Positions 26,248 through 34,715 of a DNA stretch of 64,000 nt are shown piece after piece. Numbering within the stretch: the stretch's first letter is position 1; each line of letters begins with the position of its first letter. Below the pieces are notes generated by a model. The model saw nothing but the letters and a program-made list of their open reading frames with translations, was not told where the DNA came from and ran no database searches. Both the position numbers and the translations under genes were made by a program. This DNA is from an uncultured Collinsella sp. (GTDB taxonomy: Bacteria; Actinomycetota; Coriobacteriia; Coriobacteriales; Coriobacteriaceae): NCBI GenBank assembly GCA_958437495.1, contig CAUBOH010000010.1, forward strand, positions 7,747 to 71,746, read 5' to 3'.

Positions 26248-27291
26248 ATGTCGTTTGCCAAATTCTTCAAAGATGCGCTGCTTCCCGTCGCCGTGTGGAC
26301 GTGCGGCGTGCTGCTGAGCTGCTTTGTGCTGACGGTCGCCGGAGCCCCGGCATCTATCGTGGTCGTGGCGGTCGGTGTGTCCTTTATCTTTGGTATGCTC
26401 GGCATCGCGATCGAGTACGCGCGTCGTCGCCGTTTTCTGCGCCAGCTGGAGCGCGCGGCCGAGGAGCTGGAGAGCCCCGCGTGGGTGCAAGAGATGGTGC
26501 AATGCCCGACCTATGCCGAGGGCGAGCTCGAATACGAGGTCTTGCGTCGCGTGGGCAAAGCCGCTTGCGATGAGGTGGCGGAAGGCCGCCGTCAGACCGT
26601 TGACTATCGCGACTATATCGAGAGCTGGGTCCATGAGGCCAAGCTGCCCCTGGCGGCGGCCCATCTGATATTGGAAAACCTGGACGGCAGCGAAGACGAC
26701 CTGTCGCGTGTGGATGACCTGGGCCGTGAGCTGGCTCGCGTGGAGCGCTATATCGACCAGGCGCTGTACTACGCGCGCTCGGAAGTCGTGGAGCGCGACT
26801 ACCTGATTCGTCGCTGGGATCTTAAGACCTTGGTGGCGGGTGCCATTAAGGCCAACGCACGTGAGCTCATCGCGGCGCACGTGGCGCCGGTGTGTGAGAA
26901 CCTCGACTTCGAGGTGTTCACCGACGAGAAATGGCTCGAGTTTATTCTGGGCCAGCTCATTCAGAACAGCATTAAATATGCGCGCGAGGATGGCGCGAAG
27001 ATTGTGTTTTCGGGTGCGTTGCTGGATGAGGGTCTGGCGAGCGAGCGCATCGAGCTTGCCGTCGCGGACAACGGCTGCGGCGTGAGCGCGGCCGATCTGC
27101 CGCGCGTGTTCGAGAAGGGCTTTACCGGTGACAACGGCCGCGCCACCAAGCGCGCAACGGGTATTGGTCTCTACCTGGTGGCTCGCCTGTGCTCCAAGAT
27201 GGGCATCGACGTCACCGCGGCATCCGAGCCCGGCGAAGGCTTCGTCGTCACGTTCGCCTTCTCAACCAACAAGTTCCAATATTTCGAGTAG
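26248..27291 (+). CDS. Sensor histidine kinase, BceS/intramembrane-sensing type
   Basis: A 347-residue kinase. Two N-terminal membrane helices (about 10-30 and 35-55) have almost no extracellular loop. The phospho-acceptor H129 lies in YIESWVHEAKLPL, close to the HEIKTP motif of BceS-like kinases. The ATPase shows GQLIQNSIKYAR (N box), ADNGCGVSAADL and ATGIGLYLV. Family members sense through a partner BceAB ABC transporter, but no such genes are adjacent here. It ends at a shared bidirectional terminator with the universal stress protein gene. Confidence 0.9.
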   Translation: MSFAKFFKDALLPVAVWTCGVLLSCFVLTVAGAPASIVVVAVGVSFIFGMLGIAIEYARRRRFLRQLERAAEELESPAWVQEMVQCPTYAEGELEYEVLRRVGKAACDEVAEGRRQTVDYRDYIESWVHEAKLPLAAAHLILENLDGSEDDLSRVDDLGRELARVERYIDQALYYARSEVVERDYLIRRWDLKTLVAGAIKANARELIAAHVAPVCENLDFEVFTDEKWLEFILGQLIQNSIKYAREDGAKIVFSGALLDEGLASERIELAVADNGCGVSAADLPRVFEKGFTGDNGRATKRATGIGLYLVARLCSKMGIDVTAASEPGEGFVVTFAFSTNKFQYFE

Positions 27292-27339
27292 CGCACACGG
27301 CAGACGTCCGCCCAAACAAAACGTGCCTCCCATGAAAAA

Positions 27340-27365
27340 CGTGCCGCCCCAACCGGGGCGGCACG
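27340..27365. terminator. Bidirectional terminator hairpin
   Basis: CGTGCCGCCCC and GGGGCGGCACG form a perfect 11-bp stem around AACC. T-rich CCATCTTTTA follows on the plus strand and, read on the minus strand, TTTTTC follows, so it can serve both the kinase gene and the convergent stress gene. Confidence 0.65.
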
Positions 27366-27405
27366 CCATCTTTTATCAGCCAACTCGCTGAAGTAAGGCT
27401 GCGAA

Positions 27406-27498
27406 GGCCGCGGGGCTGGGAGGGGTTTCCTAAGGGCACATCCCGCAGCCGCAACGCGGCGAGGACGTGCCCGTGGAAACCCCGCAGGCCCCGCGGCC
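27406..27498. repeat. Long imperfect inverted repeat 3' of the stress protein gene
   Basis: Left arm 27406-27439 and right arm 27467-27498 pair with small gaps; blocks GGCCGCGGGGC, GGGGTTTCC and GGGCAC and their complements are exact. A CCGC/GCGG hairpin sits in the centre. No T-tract is adjacent. Confidence 0.6.
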
Positions 27499-27511
27499 GG
27501 TGGGAGCAACG

Positions 27512-27949
27512 CTACTTCACGACCAGAATGTCACAGTCCGTATTGCGCAGCAGGAACGTCGAAATCGAACCCAGGAGCGCGTACTTAATCGAGGACAGAC
27601 CACGGGCGCCGCAGAGTACCAGATCGGGTTTGACCACGTCGAGCATCTCGTCCTTCAACGTCTCACGAATACGACCGGCGCGAATCATGACTTCGACCTC
27701 GGGGATATCGGGATTAGCCTTGGCCTCCTCGAGCTGCTTCGCGATGGAGTTGTTAAAGGCCTCCTCCAAGCCGTTGACTAAGTCGACCGGGTAAGCCCCT
27801 GCGCTCTCGAGCGCTGTGGAGTCGATCACGTGACCGATAATCAGCTTTGCGCCGTTGTTTGCGGCCACCTTGATGGCGCGTGCGAGCACAAAATCCTGCT
27901 GCTCAGTACCGTCGAGTGAAACAAATACCTTGGTGTAGCCCTCGGTCAT
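27512..27949 (-). CDS. Universal stress protein, UspA family
   Basis: A 145-residue single-domain USP. VFVSLDGTEQQDF opens the fold, and the ATP-binding signature appears near the C-terminus as LVLCGARGLSSIKYALLGSISTFLLRN, a G-x2-G type pattern, so it is probably of the ATP-binding kind. AAGGAGG-like bases (about 27955-27961) precede the ATG on the minus strand. The gene is divergent from uppP. Confidence 0.9.
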   Translation of the reverse strand: MTEGYTKVFVSLDGTEQQDFVLARAIKVAANNGAKLIIGHVIDSTALESAGAYPVDLVNGLEEAFNNSIAKQLEEAKANPDIPEVEVMIRAGRIRETLKDEMLDVVKPDLVLCGARGLSSIKYALLGSISTFLLRNTDCDILVVK

Positions 27950-28198
27950 GGTTTCCTCCTTGGTCTATCGCACGGGCGCAGGGCTCGTGCGTCGGGCGGC
28001 CGCGGATGCGCGACCGCCGGACACTTTATCTTGTTGCAGTTATACCCAAGGATTTCGGTTTGACCGCCTGCAATTCTGTGAACGGACAAGATTTTTGGTA
28101 AGGGTTGGCATGTGTGCGTCGCCAACGGTTGATAATGGGACATCGCCCGCACCGTCCGCAGAAACATCTATCGGCGGGTGTTAAACGAGGGGGTCCCT

Positions 28199-29179
28199 TT
28201 GGATATTATCGAGCTTCTAAAATCTGCCTTCATGGGCCTGGTCGAGGGCATTACCGAATGGCTGCCCGTTTCGTCGACGGGCCACATGATCCTGGTGGAC
28301 GAGTTCGTCAAGATGAACGTGAGCGAGACGTTCTGGAACATGTTCCTGGTCGTGATTCAGCTTGGCGCCATATTGGCCGTCTGCGTGCTGTTCTTCTACG
28401 ACCTCAACCCGTTCTCGCCCAGCAAGGGCAAGGAGGGTCGTCGCGACACATGGGTACTGTGGGGCAAGATTGCGCTCGGCTGTATTCCCGCTGCGGCGAT
28501 TGGCCTGCCGCTCAACGACTGGATGGAGGAGCATTTCTACAACGCTCCCGTCGTGGCGCTGGCACTCATCGTCTACGGTGTGCTGTTCATCGTGATTGAG
28601 AATTGGCGCGCCCGCAAGCGCGAAGAGATGACATTCGCGGGGTCGTTTGGTTCGCGCGCCGTTGTGGCGGGTGGGCGTCCCGCCGGTGCGCACTTTGCGG
28701 CGCCCGCCGCGGCTACTGCCGAGGATGAGGACGATGACGATAACCTGGACTTTGGCTCCATTGCGACGCTCGAGGACCTAAGCTGGAAGACCGCGCTGGG
28801 CATTGGCTGCTTCCAGGTCCTGTCGCTGGTGCCGGGCACATCGCGTTCCGGCTCCACCATCATCGGCGGCCTGTTGCTGGGCTGCACGCGCTCGGTGGCG
28901 TCTAAGTTCACGTTCTTCCTGGCTATCCCCGTCATGTTTGGTGCGAGTGCGCTTAAGCTGGTCAAGTACTTCGTTAAGGGCGGTACGTTTGGTGCCAACG
29001 AGGTCGCCATCCTGGGCGTGGGCTGCATCGTCGCCTTTGTGGTTTCGCTCATCTCCATCAAGTGGCTCATGGGCTTCGTCCGCCGTCACGACTTCAAGTG
29101 CTTCGGCGTCTACCGTATTGTCCTGGGTATCGTGGTACTTGCGTACTTCTTCGTTCTGGAGCCTATGCTCGGCCTGTAA
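28199..29179 (+). CDS. uppP: Undecaprenyl-diphosphate phosphatase with a low-complexity insertion
   Basis: This recycles undecaprenyl pyrophosphate for cell-wall synthesis. Motif 1 EGITEWLPVSSTGH and motif 2 PGTSRSGSTIIGG are intact in a polytopic membrane protein. At 326 residues it exceeds the usual 265-280 because of a segment at about residues 140-195: a basic stretch, Ala/Gly-rich sequence, then an acidic run (EDEDDDDNLDFG). A TTG start at 28199 is chosen since GAGGGGG lies 5 nt upstream and gives DIIELLKSAF, the family N-terminus; a GTG at 28178 is possible. It may confer some bacitracin tolerance, as family members do. Confidence 0.92.
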   Translation: MDIIELLKSAFMGLVEGITEWLPVSSTGHMILVDEFVKMNVSETFWNMFLVVIQLGAILAVCVLFFYDLNPFSPSKGKEGRRDTWVLWGKIALGCIPAAAIGLPLNDWMEEHFYNAPVVALALIVYGVLFIVIENWRARKREEMTFAGSFGSRAVVAGGRPAGAHFAAPAAATAEDEDDDDNLDFGSIATLEDLSWKTALGIGCFQVLSLVPGTSRSGSTIIGGLLLGCTRSVASKFTFFLAIPVMFGASALKLVKYFVKGGTFGANEVAILGVGCIVAFVVSLISIKWLMGFVRRHDFKCFGVYRIVLGIVVLAYFFVLEPMLGL

Positions 29180-29228
29180 CTTGGTTGACGCCGCGCGGCG
29201 GCCAGAGCGACAACTTGTTATTCAAAGA

Positions 29229-29262
29229 GGGTGGCATGACCAAAAGGTCTATGCCGCCTTTT
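29229..29262 (+). terminator. Rho-independent terminator after uppP
   Basis: GGTGGCATGACC pairs with GGTCTATGCCGCC (one bulge) around AAAA, followed by TTTTTT. Confidence 0.8.
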
Positions 29263-29263
29263 T

Positions 29264-29325
29264 TGGTGCAATGGGGACAGGTTGTCTTGCAGCAACATGG
29301 TGCAGACTAATCTAACCCCAATGCA
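29264..29325. repeat. Dispersed repeat (GGGGACAGGTT type), copy 1
   Basis: Ends TTGGTGCAATGGGG and CCCCAATGCACCAA are inverted repeats; the interior holds GGGGACAGGTT and CAACATGGTGCA, shared with 35671-35730. Confidence 0.55.
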
Positions 29326-29376
29326 CCAAATCTCCTGGGGCGGGCTCAAGGGCGGCGGACGGAGTCGCGGTGTGAT

Positions 29377-29407
29377 TTGCGTCGGTGTCCGCGTGGCTCG
29401 GTATACT
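29377..29407 (+). promoter_or_regulatory. Candidate pcrA promoter
   Basis: TTGCGT (29377-29382) and TATACT (29402-29407) are spaced 19 bp, about 60 bp before the pcrA ATG. Confidence 0.45.
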
Positions 29408-29468
29408 GGTACGGCTCAAACTATGGCGCTGCCCGCAGGCACGCCGTCCGTCAGATGAGGAGTCGCCC

Positions 29469-32369
29469 ATGACCCAGCCCCTGCCCTGGGAAAAGAATGC
29501 CGCGGTACCCGTGCCGCCCGCGCCGGAACCCGTGCCGCTCGATGCGTACACCGCCCCCGCCGCGCCGGAGCCCGAACTCGTCCCGCTCGACATCTACGAC
29601 GCTCCCGCACCGGCACCCAAGCCCGCCAAGCCGCTCGTCGACATTGACAGTCTTAACCCCGCTCAGCGCGAGGCCGTCCTGACCACCGAGGGTCCGTTGC
29701 TGGTCCTTGCCGGTGCTGGCTCGGGCAAGACCCGCGTCCTGACCTTCCGCATTGCCCATATGCTCGGCGACCTGGGCGTTAAGCCCTGGCAGATCCTTGC
29801 CATCACGTTTACCAACAAGGCCGCGGCCGAGATGCGCGAGCGTCTGGCGGCGCTTATCCCCAGCGGTACCCGCGGCATGTGGGTGTGCACCTTCCATGCC
29901 ATGTGCGTGCGCATACTGCGCGAGGACGCCGACTTGCTGGGCTACACCGATCAGTTCACCATCTACGATGACGACGATTCCAAGCGCATGGTGCGTGACA
30001 TTATGCAGGCGCTCGGTATCGAGCAAAAGCAATTCCCCATCAACATGATCCGTAGCAAGATCAGCTCGGCCAAAAACGCCATGATCGGCCCCGAGGACAT
30101 GCTCAAGAGTGCCGATAGCCCCAACGACAAAAAGGCCGCACAGGTCTATATGGAGCTGGAACGCCGCCTGCGCGCCGCCAACGCGATGGACTTCGACGAC
30201 CTGCTCGTGCGCGCGCTCGAGCTGCTGCGCACCCGCCCCGAGGTGCTCGACAAGTACCAGGAGCGCTTCCGCTACATTAGCGTCGACGAGTATCAGGACA
30301 CCAACCACGTCCAGTACGAGATCGCCAACCTGCTGGCCGCCAAGTACCAAAACCTCATGGTCGTGGGCGACGACGACCAGTCCATTTACAGCTGGCGCGG
30401 CGCCGACATCACCAACATCTTGGACTTTGAGAAGGACTTTAAAAACTGCAAGACTGTCAAGCTGGAGCAGAACTATCGCTCCACGGGTCACATCCTGAGC
30501 GCCGCCAACGCCGTGGTTCGCCACAACTCGCAGCGCAAGGACAAGCGCCTGTTTACGGCCGAGGGCGATGGCGAGAAGATCCAGGCCTTCCAAGCGAGCG
30601 ACGAGCGCGACGAGGGCCGCTGGATTGCCGGTGAGATCGAAAAGTTGCACTCTAAGGGCACGAGCTACGACGACATCGCTGTGTTCTATCGCACCAACGC
30701 CCAGTCGCGTATCCTCGAAGATATGTTCCTGCGCGCGGGCGTGCCCTACAAGATTGTCGGCGGCACGCGATTCTTCGACCGCGCCGAGATCCGCGACGTC
30801 ATGGCCTACCTCAAGATGATCGTGAACCCGGCTGACGAGATGAGCGTCAAGCGTGTCATCAACACGCCGCGCCGCGGCATCGGCTCCACTTCGATTCAAA
30901 AGATTGAGCAGCTGGCACGCGACAACCGCTGCTCGTTCTTTCAAGCCTGTGAGATTGCGACGGCCGAGACGGGCATGTTTAGCGCCAAGGTGCGCAACGG
31001 CCTGTCGAGCTTTGTGGCGCTGGTGCGCGAGGGCCGGCGCATGGACGGCGAGCTCAAGGACGTCGTCGAGATGATTGTCGACAAGACGGGCCTGCTGCAG
31101 GCCTTCCGCGCCGAGGGCACCATGGAGTCCGAGAGTCGCGCCGAGAACATCCAGGAATTCCTGGGCGTCGCTGCCGAATTTGAGGAGACGCACGAGGATA
31201 TCGAAGGTACGCTCGAGAGCTTGGAAGAGCTGCGCGCGGCCGGTGTTGCCGATGTGCCTGCCGACGCTGAGCCCGAGCCCGTTGTGGTGGGCGCACCTGC
31301 GCCCGAGCCCGGCCCGTCTGCGCCCGTGTCTTCGTTTGAGGCGCTCGTTGGCGCGCGCGATGCCGCGGGCTCCAATCCGCTCGATAGCTTGGCCGCTCCG
31401 GCGTTGTCTCCGCAGGATGCCCTGGCTGCCGCTATCGCGGGCAACGCCTATGCCGCACCGACAGAGCTGCCCGCGGGCGCCGTGCATGCCGACGAGATCG
31501 AGCGCACCTACGGCCCGCTCACCTGCAAGGCGCTGCCCGCTCTCATGGAGTGGCTGGCCCTGCGCTCCGACTTGGATTCCCTGGCCGGCGAGACGCATGC
31601 CATCACCATGATGACCATTCACTCCGCCAAGGGCCTGGAGTTCCCCGCGGTGTTCGTGGCCGGCATGGAGGAAGGCATCTTCCCGCACGTGCACGACTTT
31701 GGCGGTAGTGACGATCCGGGTAAGCTCGAGGAGGAGCGTCGCTTGGCCTACGTCGCCATTACGCGTGCTCGCAAGCGCCTGTTCTTGACCTATGCGGCCA
31801 CGCGTCGCACCTACGGCTCGACTTCTGCCAACCCGCGCTCGCGCTTCCTCAACGAGATTCCGTTTGAGGATATCGAGTTTAGCGGTATCGGTTCTGCCGG
31901 TTTTGAGGGCACGGGCTGGGAGAAGCGCGGCGACCGTCACGGCACCTTTGGCTCGGGCATGGGCTCGGATATGTATGGCGGCAAGGTGTTCGGTTCGCAT
32001 ACGCGCTCGACCGGCGGTTCCGCTTCGCGCGGCGGATCGAGCTTCGACGATTTCTTTGGCGGCAGCACTTATGGCACCGAGCGCCATCGTGGGGTTTCGC
32101 CCGACGCCGGCCGTGTTGCCTCGACCTTTGGTTCGGGCGCGCCGCGAGCCAAAAAGCCGTCGTCCAAGGTGTCGCCGACGGTGGAGCGCAAGGTCGATCG
32201 CGCCAGCGCGTCGCAGGACTTTGCCGCGGGCGATACCGTGAGCCATAAGACCTTTGGCACGGGCACCGTGATCTCGGTCGCCGGAGACATGATCGAGGTC
32301 CAGTTCGAAAAGACCGGCCAGACTAAAAAGCTGATGAAGGGCTTCGCACCGATCGTCAAGCTGTCGTAA
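29469..32369 (+). CDS. pcrA: ATP-dependent DNA helicase PcrA/UvrD
   Basis: A 966-residue SF1A helicase for repair and removal of bound protein. LNPAQREAV is the Q motif, GAGSGKTRVLTFR the Walker A, DEYQDTNHVQYEI motif II, GDDDQSIYSWRGAD motif III, TIHSAKGLEFPAVFV motif V and VAITRARKRL motif VI. Unusual additions are a Pro/Ala/Glu-rich N-terminal extension of about 60 residues and a Pro/Ala-rich insertion near residues 590-680. The C-terminus (DTVSHKTFGTGTVISV) is the Tudor-like RNA-polymerase-binding module of PcrA. GAGGAG precedes the ATG at 29469. A very long palindrome follows the stop. Confidence 0.95.
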   Translation: MTQPLPWEKNAAVPVPPAPEPVPLDAYTAPAAPEPELVPLDIYDAPAPAPKPAKPLVDIDSLNPAQREAVLTTEGPLLVLAGAGSGKTRVLTFRIAHMLGDLGVKPWQILAITFTNKAAAEMRERLAALIPSGTRGMWVCTFHAMCVRILREDADLLGYTDQFTIYDDDDSKRMVRDIMQALGIEQKQFPINMIRSKISSAKNAMIGPEDMLKSADSPNDKKAAQVYMELERRLRAANAMDFDDLLVRALELLRTRPEVLDKYQERFRYISVDEYQDTNHVQYEIANLLAAKYQNLMVVGDDDQSIYSWRGADITNILDFEKDFKNCKTVKLEQNYRSTGHILSAANAVVRHNSQRKDKRLFTAEGDGEKIQAFQASDERDEGRWIAGEIEKLHSKGTSYDDIAVFYRTNAQSRILEDMFLRAGVPYKIVGGTRFFDRAEIRDVMAYLKMIVNPADEMSVKRVINTPRRGIGSTSIQKIEQLARDNRCSFFQACEIATAETGMFSAKVRNGLSSFVALVREGRRMDGELKDVVEMIVDKTGLLQAFRAEGTMESESRAENIQEFLGVAAEFEETHEDIEGTLESLEELRAAGVADVPADAEPEPVVVGAPAPEPGPSAPVSSFEALVGARDAAGSNPLDSLAAPALSPQDALAAAIAGNAYAAPTELPAGAVHADEIERTYGPLTCKALPALMEWLALRSDLDSLAGETHAITMMTIHSAKGLEFPAVFVAGMEEGIFPHVHDFGGSDDPGKLEEERRLAYVAITRARKRLFLTYAATRRTYGSTSANPRSRFLNEIPFEDIEFSGIGSAGFEGTGWEKRGDRHGTFGSGMGSDMYGGKVFGSHTRSTGGSASRGGSSFDDFFGGSTYGTERHRGVSPDAGRVASTFGSGAPRAKKPSSKVSPTVERKVDRASASQDFAAGDTVSHKTFGTGTVISVAGDMIEVQFEKTGQTKKLMKGFAPIVKLS

Positions 32370-32376
32370 TCCCGGC

Positions 32377-32506
32377 GGACCTGGGCGGGCGTATGGGGCA
32401 ACATCGCCTGCTCGGGCAGTCCTGCGCAAGACGGAGGCCACATTAAGTGGCCTCCTTTGCGTGCGGAACTCGCGATCGATGTTGCCCCATACGCCCGCCC
32501 AGGTCC
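32377..32506. repeat. Perfect 30-bp inverted repeat flanking a terminator-like hairpin
   Basis: Arms 32377-32406 and 32477-32506 are exact complements over 30 bp (outermost GGACCTGGGCGGGCG). The 70-bp interior holds GGAGGCCAC-ATTAA-GTGGCCTCC followed by TTT, a terminator-like core. The whole can form one long RNA hairpin or a cruciform immediately 3' of pcrA. Confidence 0.75.
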
Positions 32507-32591
32507 TTAGATAACGTTGCTTGCGAACGTCGCTCTGCTCGTTCGCTTTTTGATCTGGAGAGCCGGGTGGGCTGATATATAGATACGAGTA

Positions 32592-32633
32592 GGGGCTCCT
32601 CCGTTGATGAACGGGGGAGCCCCTTGTTTCGTT
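32592..32633 (+). terminator. Rho-independent terminator between pcrA and manA
   Basis: GGGGCTCC and GGAGCCCC close a stem extended by CCGTT/AACGG around GATG, followed by TTGTTTCGTTT. Confidence 0.7.
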
Positions 32634-32650
32634 TGGGTTGTTGGTGCGAC

Positions 32651-33583
32651 CTACAGGTGCGAGACGATCAGTTCCATCTTGCCTTCGAGGTCAATGGAGC
32701 TGACGGTGCTGGGCGCCAGCAGGTGACTTCCCTTGTGGACGGGGTCGCCGCAGACGGTGCCTTCGCCGTCGATGACCGACAAGCACATGAAAGGCCAACG
32801 CTGGTCGAGGGTCTTGCTGCCGTCGACGCGTACGCGGTCGACGGTGTAGCAGGGGCAAGACACGAGCTCGGTCACGCCGTCCACCTCGGGTGCGGTCACC
32901 GTGCCGTCGGTCGGGGCCTGAGCATCAAAGTTTATGCAGTCGAGGCTCTGCTCAATGTGCAGGGGACGCAGTTTGCCGTCGGTGCCGGGGCGGTCGTAAT
33001 CGTACAGGCGATACGTCACGTCGCACGACTGCTGCGTTTCCAAAATGAGCGTGCCGGCCTTGATGGCGTGAACGGTACCGGAATCAATCTGGAAAAAGTC
33101 GCCCTTGTGGATCGGTAGTACGTTGAGCATGTCGTCCCAGCGGCCGTCCTCGATCATCTGTGCGGCCTCGGCGCGGTCGTGTGCGCGCTGGCCGACGATG
33201 ATCGTGGCACCGGGCTCGCAATCCAGCACGTACCAGCACTCGGTTTTGCCCAGGCTGCCGTTCTCGTGCTTGGCGGCGTACTCGTCGTTGGGATGAATCT
33301 GGATCGAAAGGTCGTCCTTGGCGTCCAGAATCTTAATGAGCAGCGGGAACTCCTTGCCCTCGCAATTGCCAAAAAGCTCACGGTGCTCGGCCCACAGCCA
33401 CGACAGCGTGTGGCCGGCGTACGGTCCCTCAGCAATCTGACAGTCGCCGTTGGGATGGGCCGAGATAGCCCAGAACTCACCGATGGGACCTTCAGGAATG
33501 TCGTAACCAAATACGGTTTCGAGCTGGCGGCCACCCCAGATCTTCTTGCGGAAGATCGGCGTCAGTTTAATCAAATCGGACAT
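32651..33583 (-). CDS. manA: Mannose-6-phosphate isomerase, class I
   Basis: A 310-residue zinc-dependent cupin-type isomerase interconverting mannose-6-P and fructose-6-P. KKIWGGRQLETVFGYDIP, LSIQIHPNDEYAAKHENGSLGKTE (zinc ligands Q-x-H and E) and DFFQIDSGTVHAIKAGTLI are family signatures. The ATG at 33583 is chosen because GGAGG lies about 7 nt upstream; the ATG at 33589 is too close to it. A GntR-type regulator gene lies just upstream on the same strand, 73 bp away, and a ROK kinase gene beyond it, forming a hexose-phosphate neighbourhood. Confidence 0.9.
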   Translation of the reverse strand: MSDLIKLTPIFRKKIWGGRQLETVFGYDIPEGPIGEFWAISAHPNGDCQIAEGPYAGHTLSWLWAEHRELFGNCEGKEFPLLIKILDAKDDLSIQIHPNDEYAAKHENGSLGKTECWYVLDCEPGATIIVGQRAHDRAEAAQMIEDGRWDDMLNVLPIHKGDFFQIDSGTVHAIKAGTLILETQQSCDVTYRLYDYDRPGTDGKLRPLHIEQSLDCINFDAQAPTDGTVTAPEVDGVTELVSCPCYTVDRVRVDGSKTLDQRWPFMCLSVIDGEGTVCGDPVHKGSHLLAPSTVSSIDLEGKMELIVSHL

Positions 33584-33656
33584 ATTCATACCTCCATTGT
33601 GTTGCGCGGGCGCCGCGCAAAGCAGCGCAAAACGAGCGCCCACATGACTACAAAAA

Positions 33657-34376
33657 CTACGCCAACGTTACATTGTGCAACTCAAAGCGGTCGCCAACGT
33701 TGCGCGAGGTCGAATACTCAAAGGCGGCGCCGCTGTCCAAAAAGCCAATCTGCTTGAGCTCGAGCAGGGGAGAGCCAGGTTTGGTGTCCAGACGCTCGGC
33801 TTCTTCCTCGGTTGCCGCCACGGCGCGAATGGTACGGTGGAAGCTCGAAATCTTCAGCCCGCATTGCTCGCGGATGAAGCGGTAGAGCGATCCGTACAGG
33901 TCCTTCTTTTTAAGGCCTGGAATCAGCTCGAGCGGCATGTAGGTGTACTCGATAACGATGGGCTTCTCGTCGGCCTGACGCACGCGCACGATGTGATAGG
34001 CAAAGTCATCTTCGGCAATTCCCAGCTGGGCCGCGATGTCCGCTGGTGGATTAACGATCGAGAAATCGTAGACCACCGAGGTTACCTTCTCCCCGCGATG
34101 CTCATACGAAAAACCCTGGGCACGGTCGTTTTTGCCCTGGAAAAACGCCTGGCCGGGAAGCCCCGCTGTGTCCTTAACGTAGGTACCCGATCCGCGCCGG
34201 CTGGTAATAAGGCCTTCCTCGGTGATTTGCTCAATCGCTCGTTTGACAGTGATTTTGGAAACGCTATAGAGCTCGCAGAACTCAACGACGGTGGGGAGCT
34301 TGTCGCCCGGTTTAAGAGCGCCATCCTCGATACTTCGACGAATATCTGCAGCTATCGCCTCGTATTTGGGAATCAT
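33657..34376 (-). CDS. GntR family regulator, HutC/UTRA type
   Basis: A 239-residue regulator. The N-terminal winged helix reads YEAIAADIRRSIEDGALKPGDKLP, then EEGLITSRRGSGTYV; the rest is a UTRA ligand-binding domain (PIVIEYTYMPLELIPGL, GSPLLELKQIGFLDSG). GGAAAGGAGG precedes the ATG. It lies between manA (same strand) and the divergent ROK kinase gene, so it probably represses one or both in response to a sugar phosphate. A perfect palindrome at 34496-34507 is a candidate site. Confidence 0.88.
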   Translation of the reverse strand: MIPKYEAIAADIRRSIEDGALKPGDKLPTVVEFCELYSVSKITVKRAIEQITEEGLITSRRGSGTYVKDTAGLPGQAFFQGKNDRAQGFSYEHRGEKVTSVVYDFSIVNPPADIAAQLGIAEDDFAYHIVRVRQADEKPIVIEYTYMPLELIPGLKKKDLYGSLYRFIREQCGLKISSFHRTIRAVAATEEEAERLDTKPGSPLLELKQIGFLDSGAAFEYSTSRNVGDRFELHNVTLA

Positions 34377-34715
34377 GGAACCTCCTTTCCGGCTTGATTG
34401 AGTATAAAAGAAAGTATAGTCAACACCTAAGCATCCCTATTGCGTTTTAAAAAGTTCGAGAAAGATATTTTTAAAAAACGCTTCTCTTTAGAAACTAGAG
34501 CGCTCTAAATGAATATGCATTCAAATAATGTGATATTGAGCGAATCGATCGGCTCGAGGATGGGGTCGAGCTGTTTTGCCGCCCAGCGAACCGAATCTCA
34601 TGCCCTGCATTTCCCCAGATAAAACCTGCCAAAACAAACCTGTCCCTTTTTGGTAGGTTTTTGCCTTGGGAGCGGTACCATACAGGCAATGTTTAAACGA
34701 GAAAGGTGGGCTCCC
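34377..34715. other. A/T-rich divergent control region of gntR and the ROK kinase gene
   Basis: About 340 bp without a gene. It is much richer in A/T than its surroundings, with A and T tracts near 34447-34480, the palindrome TAGAGCGCTCTA and an imperfect GAATATGCATTC palindrome nearby. AACCTGTCCC near 34639 recalls the GGGGACAGGTT repeat family. Confidence 0.5.
34496..34507. promoter_or_regulatory. Perfect 12-bp palindrome, candidate operator
   Basis: TAGAGCGCTCTA is fully self-complementary and lies in an A/T-rich stretch between divergent gntR and the ROK kinase gene, a natural site for a dimeric repressor. Confidence 0.4.
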
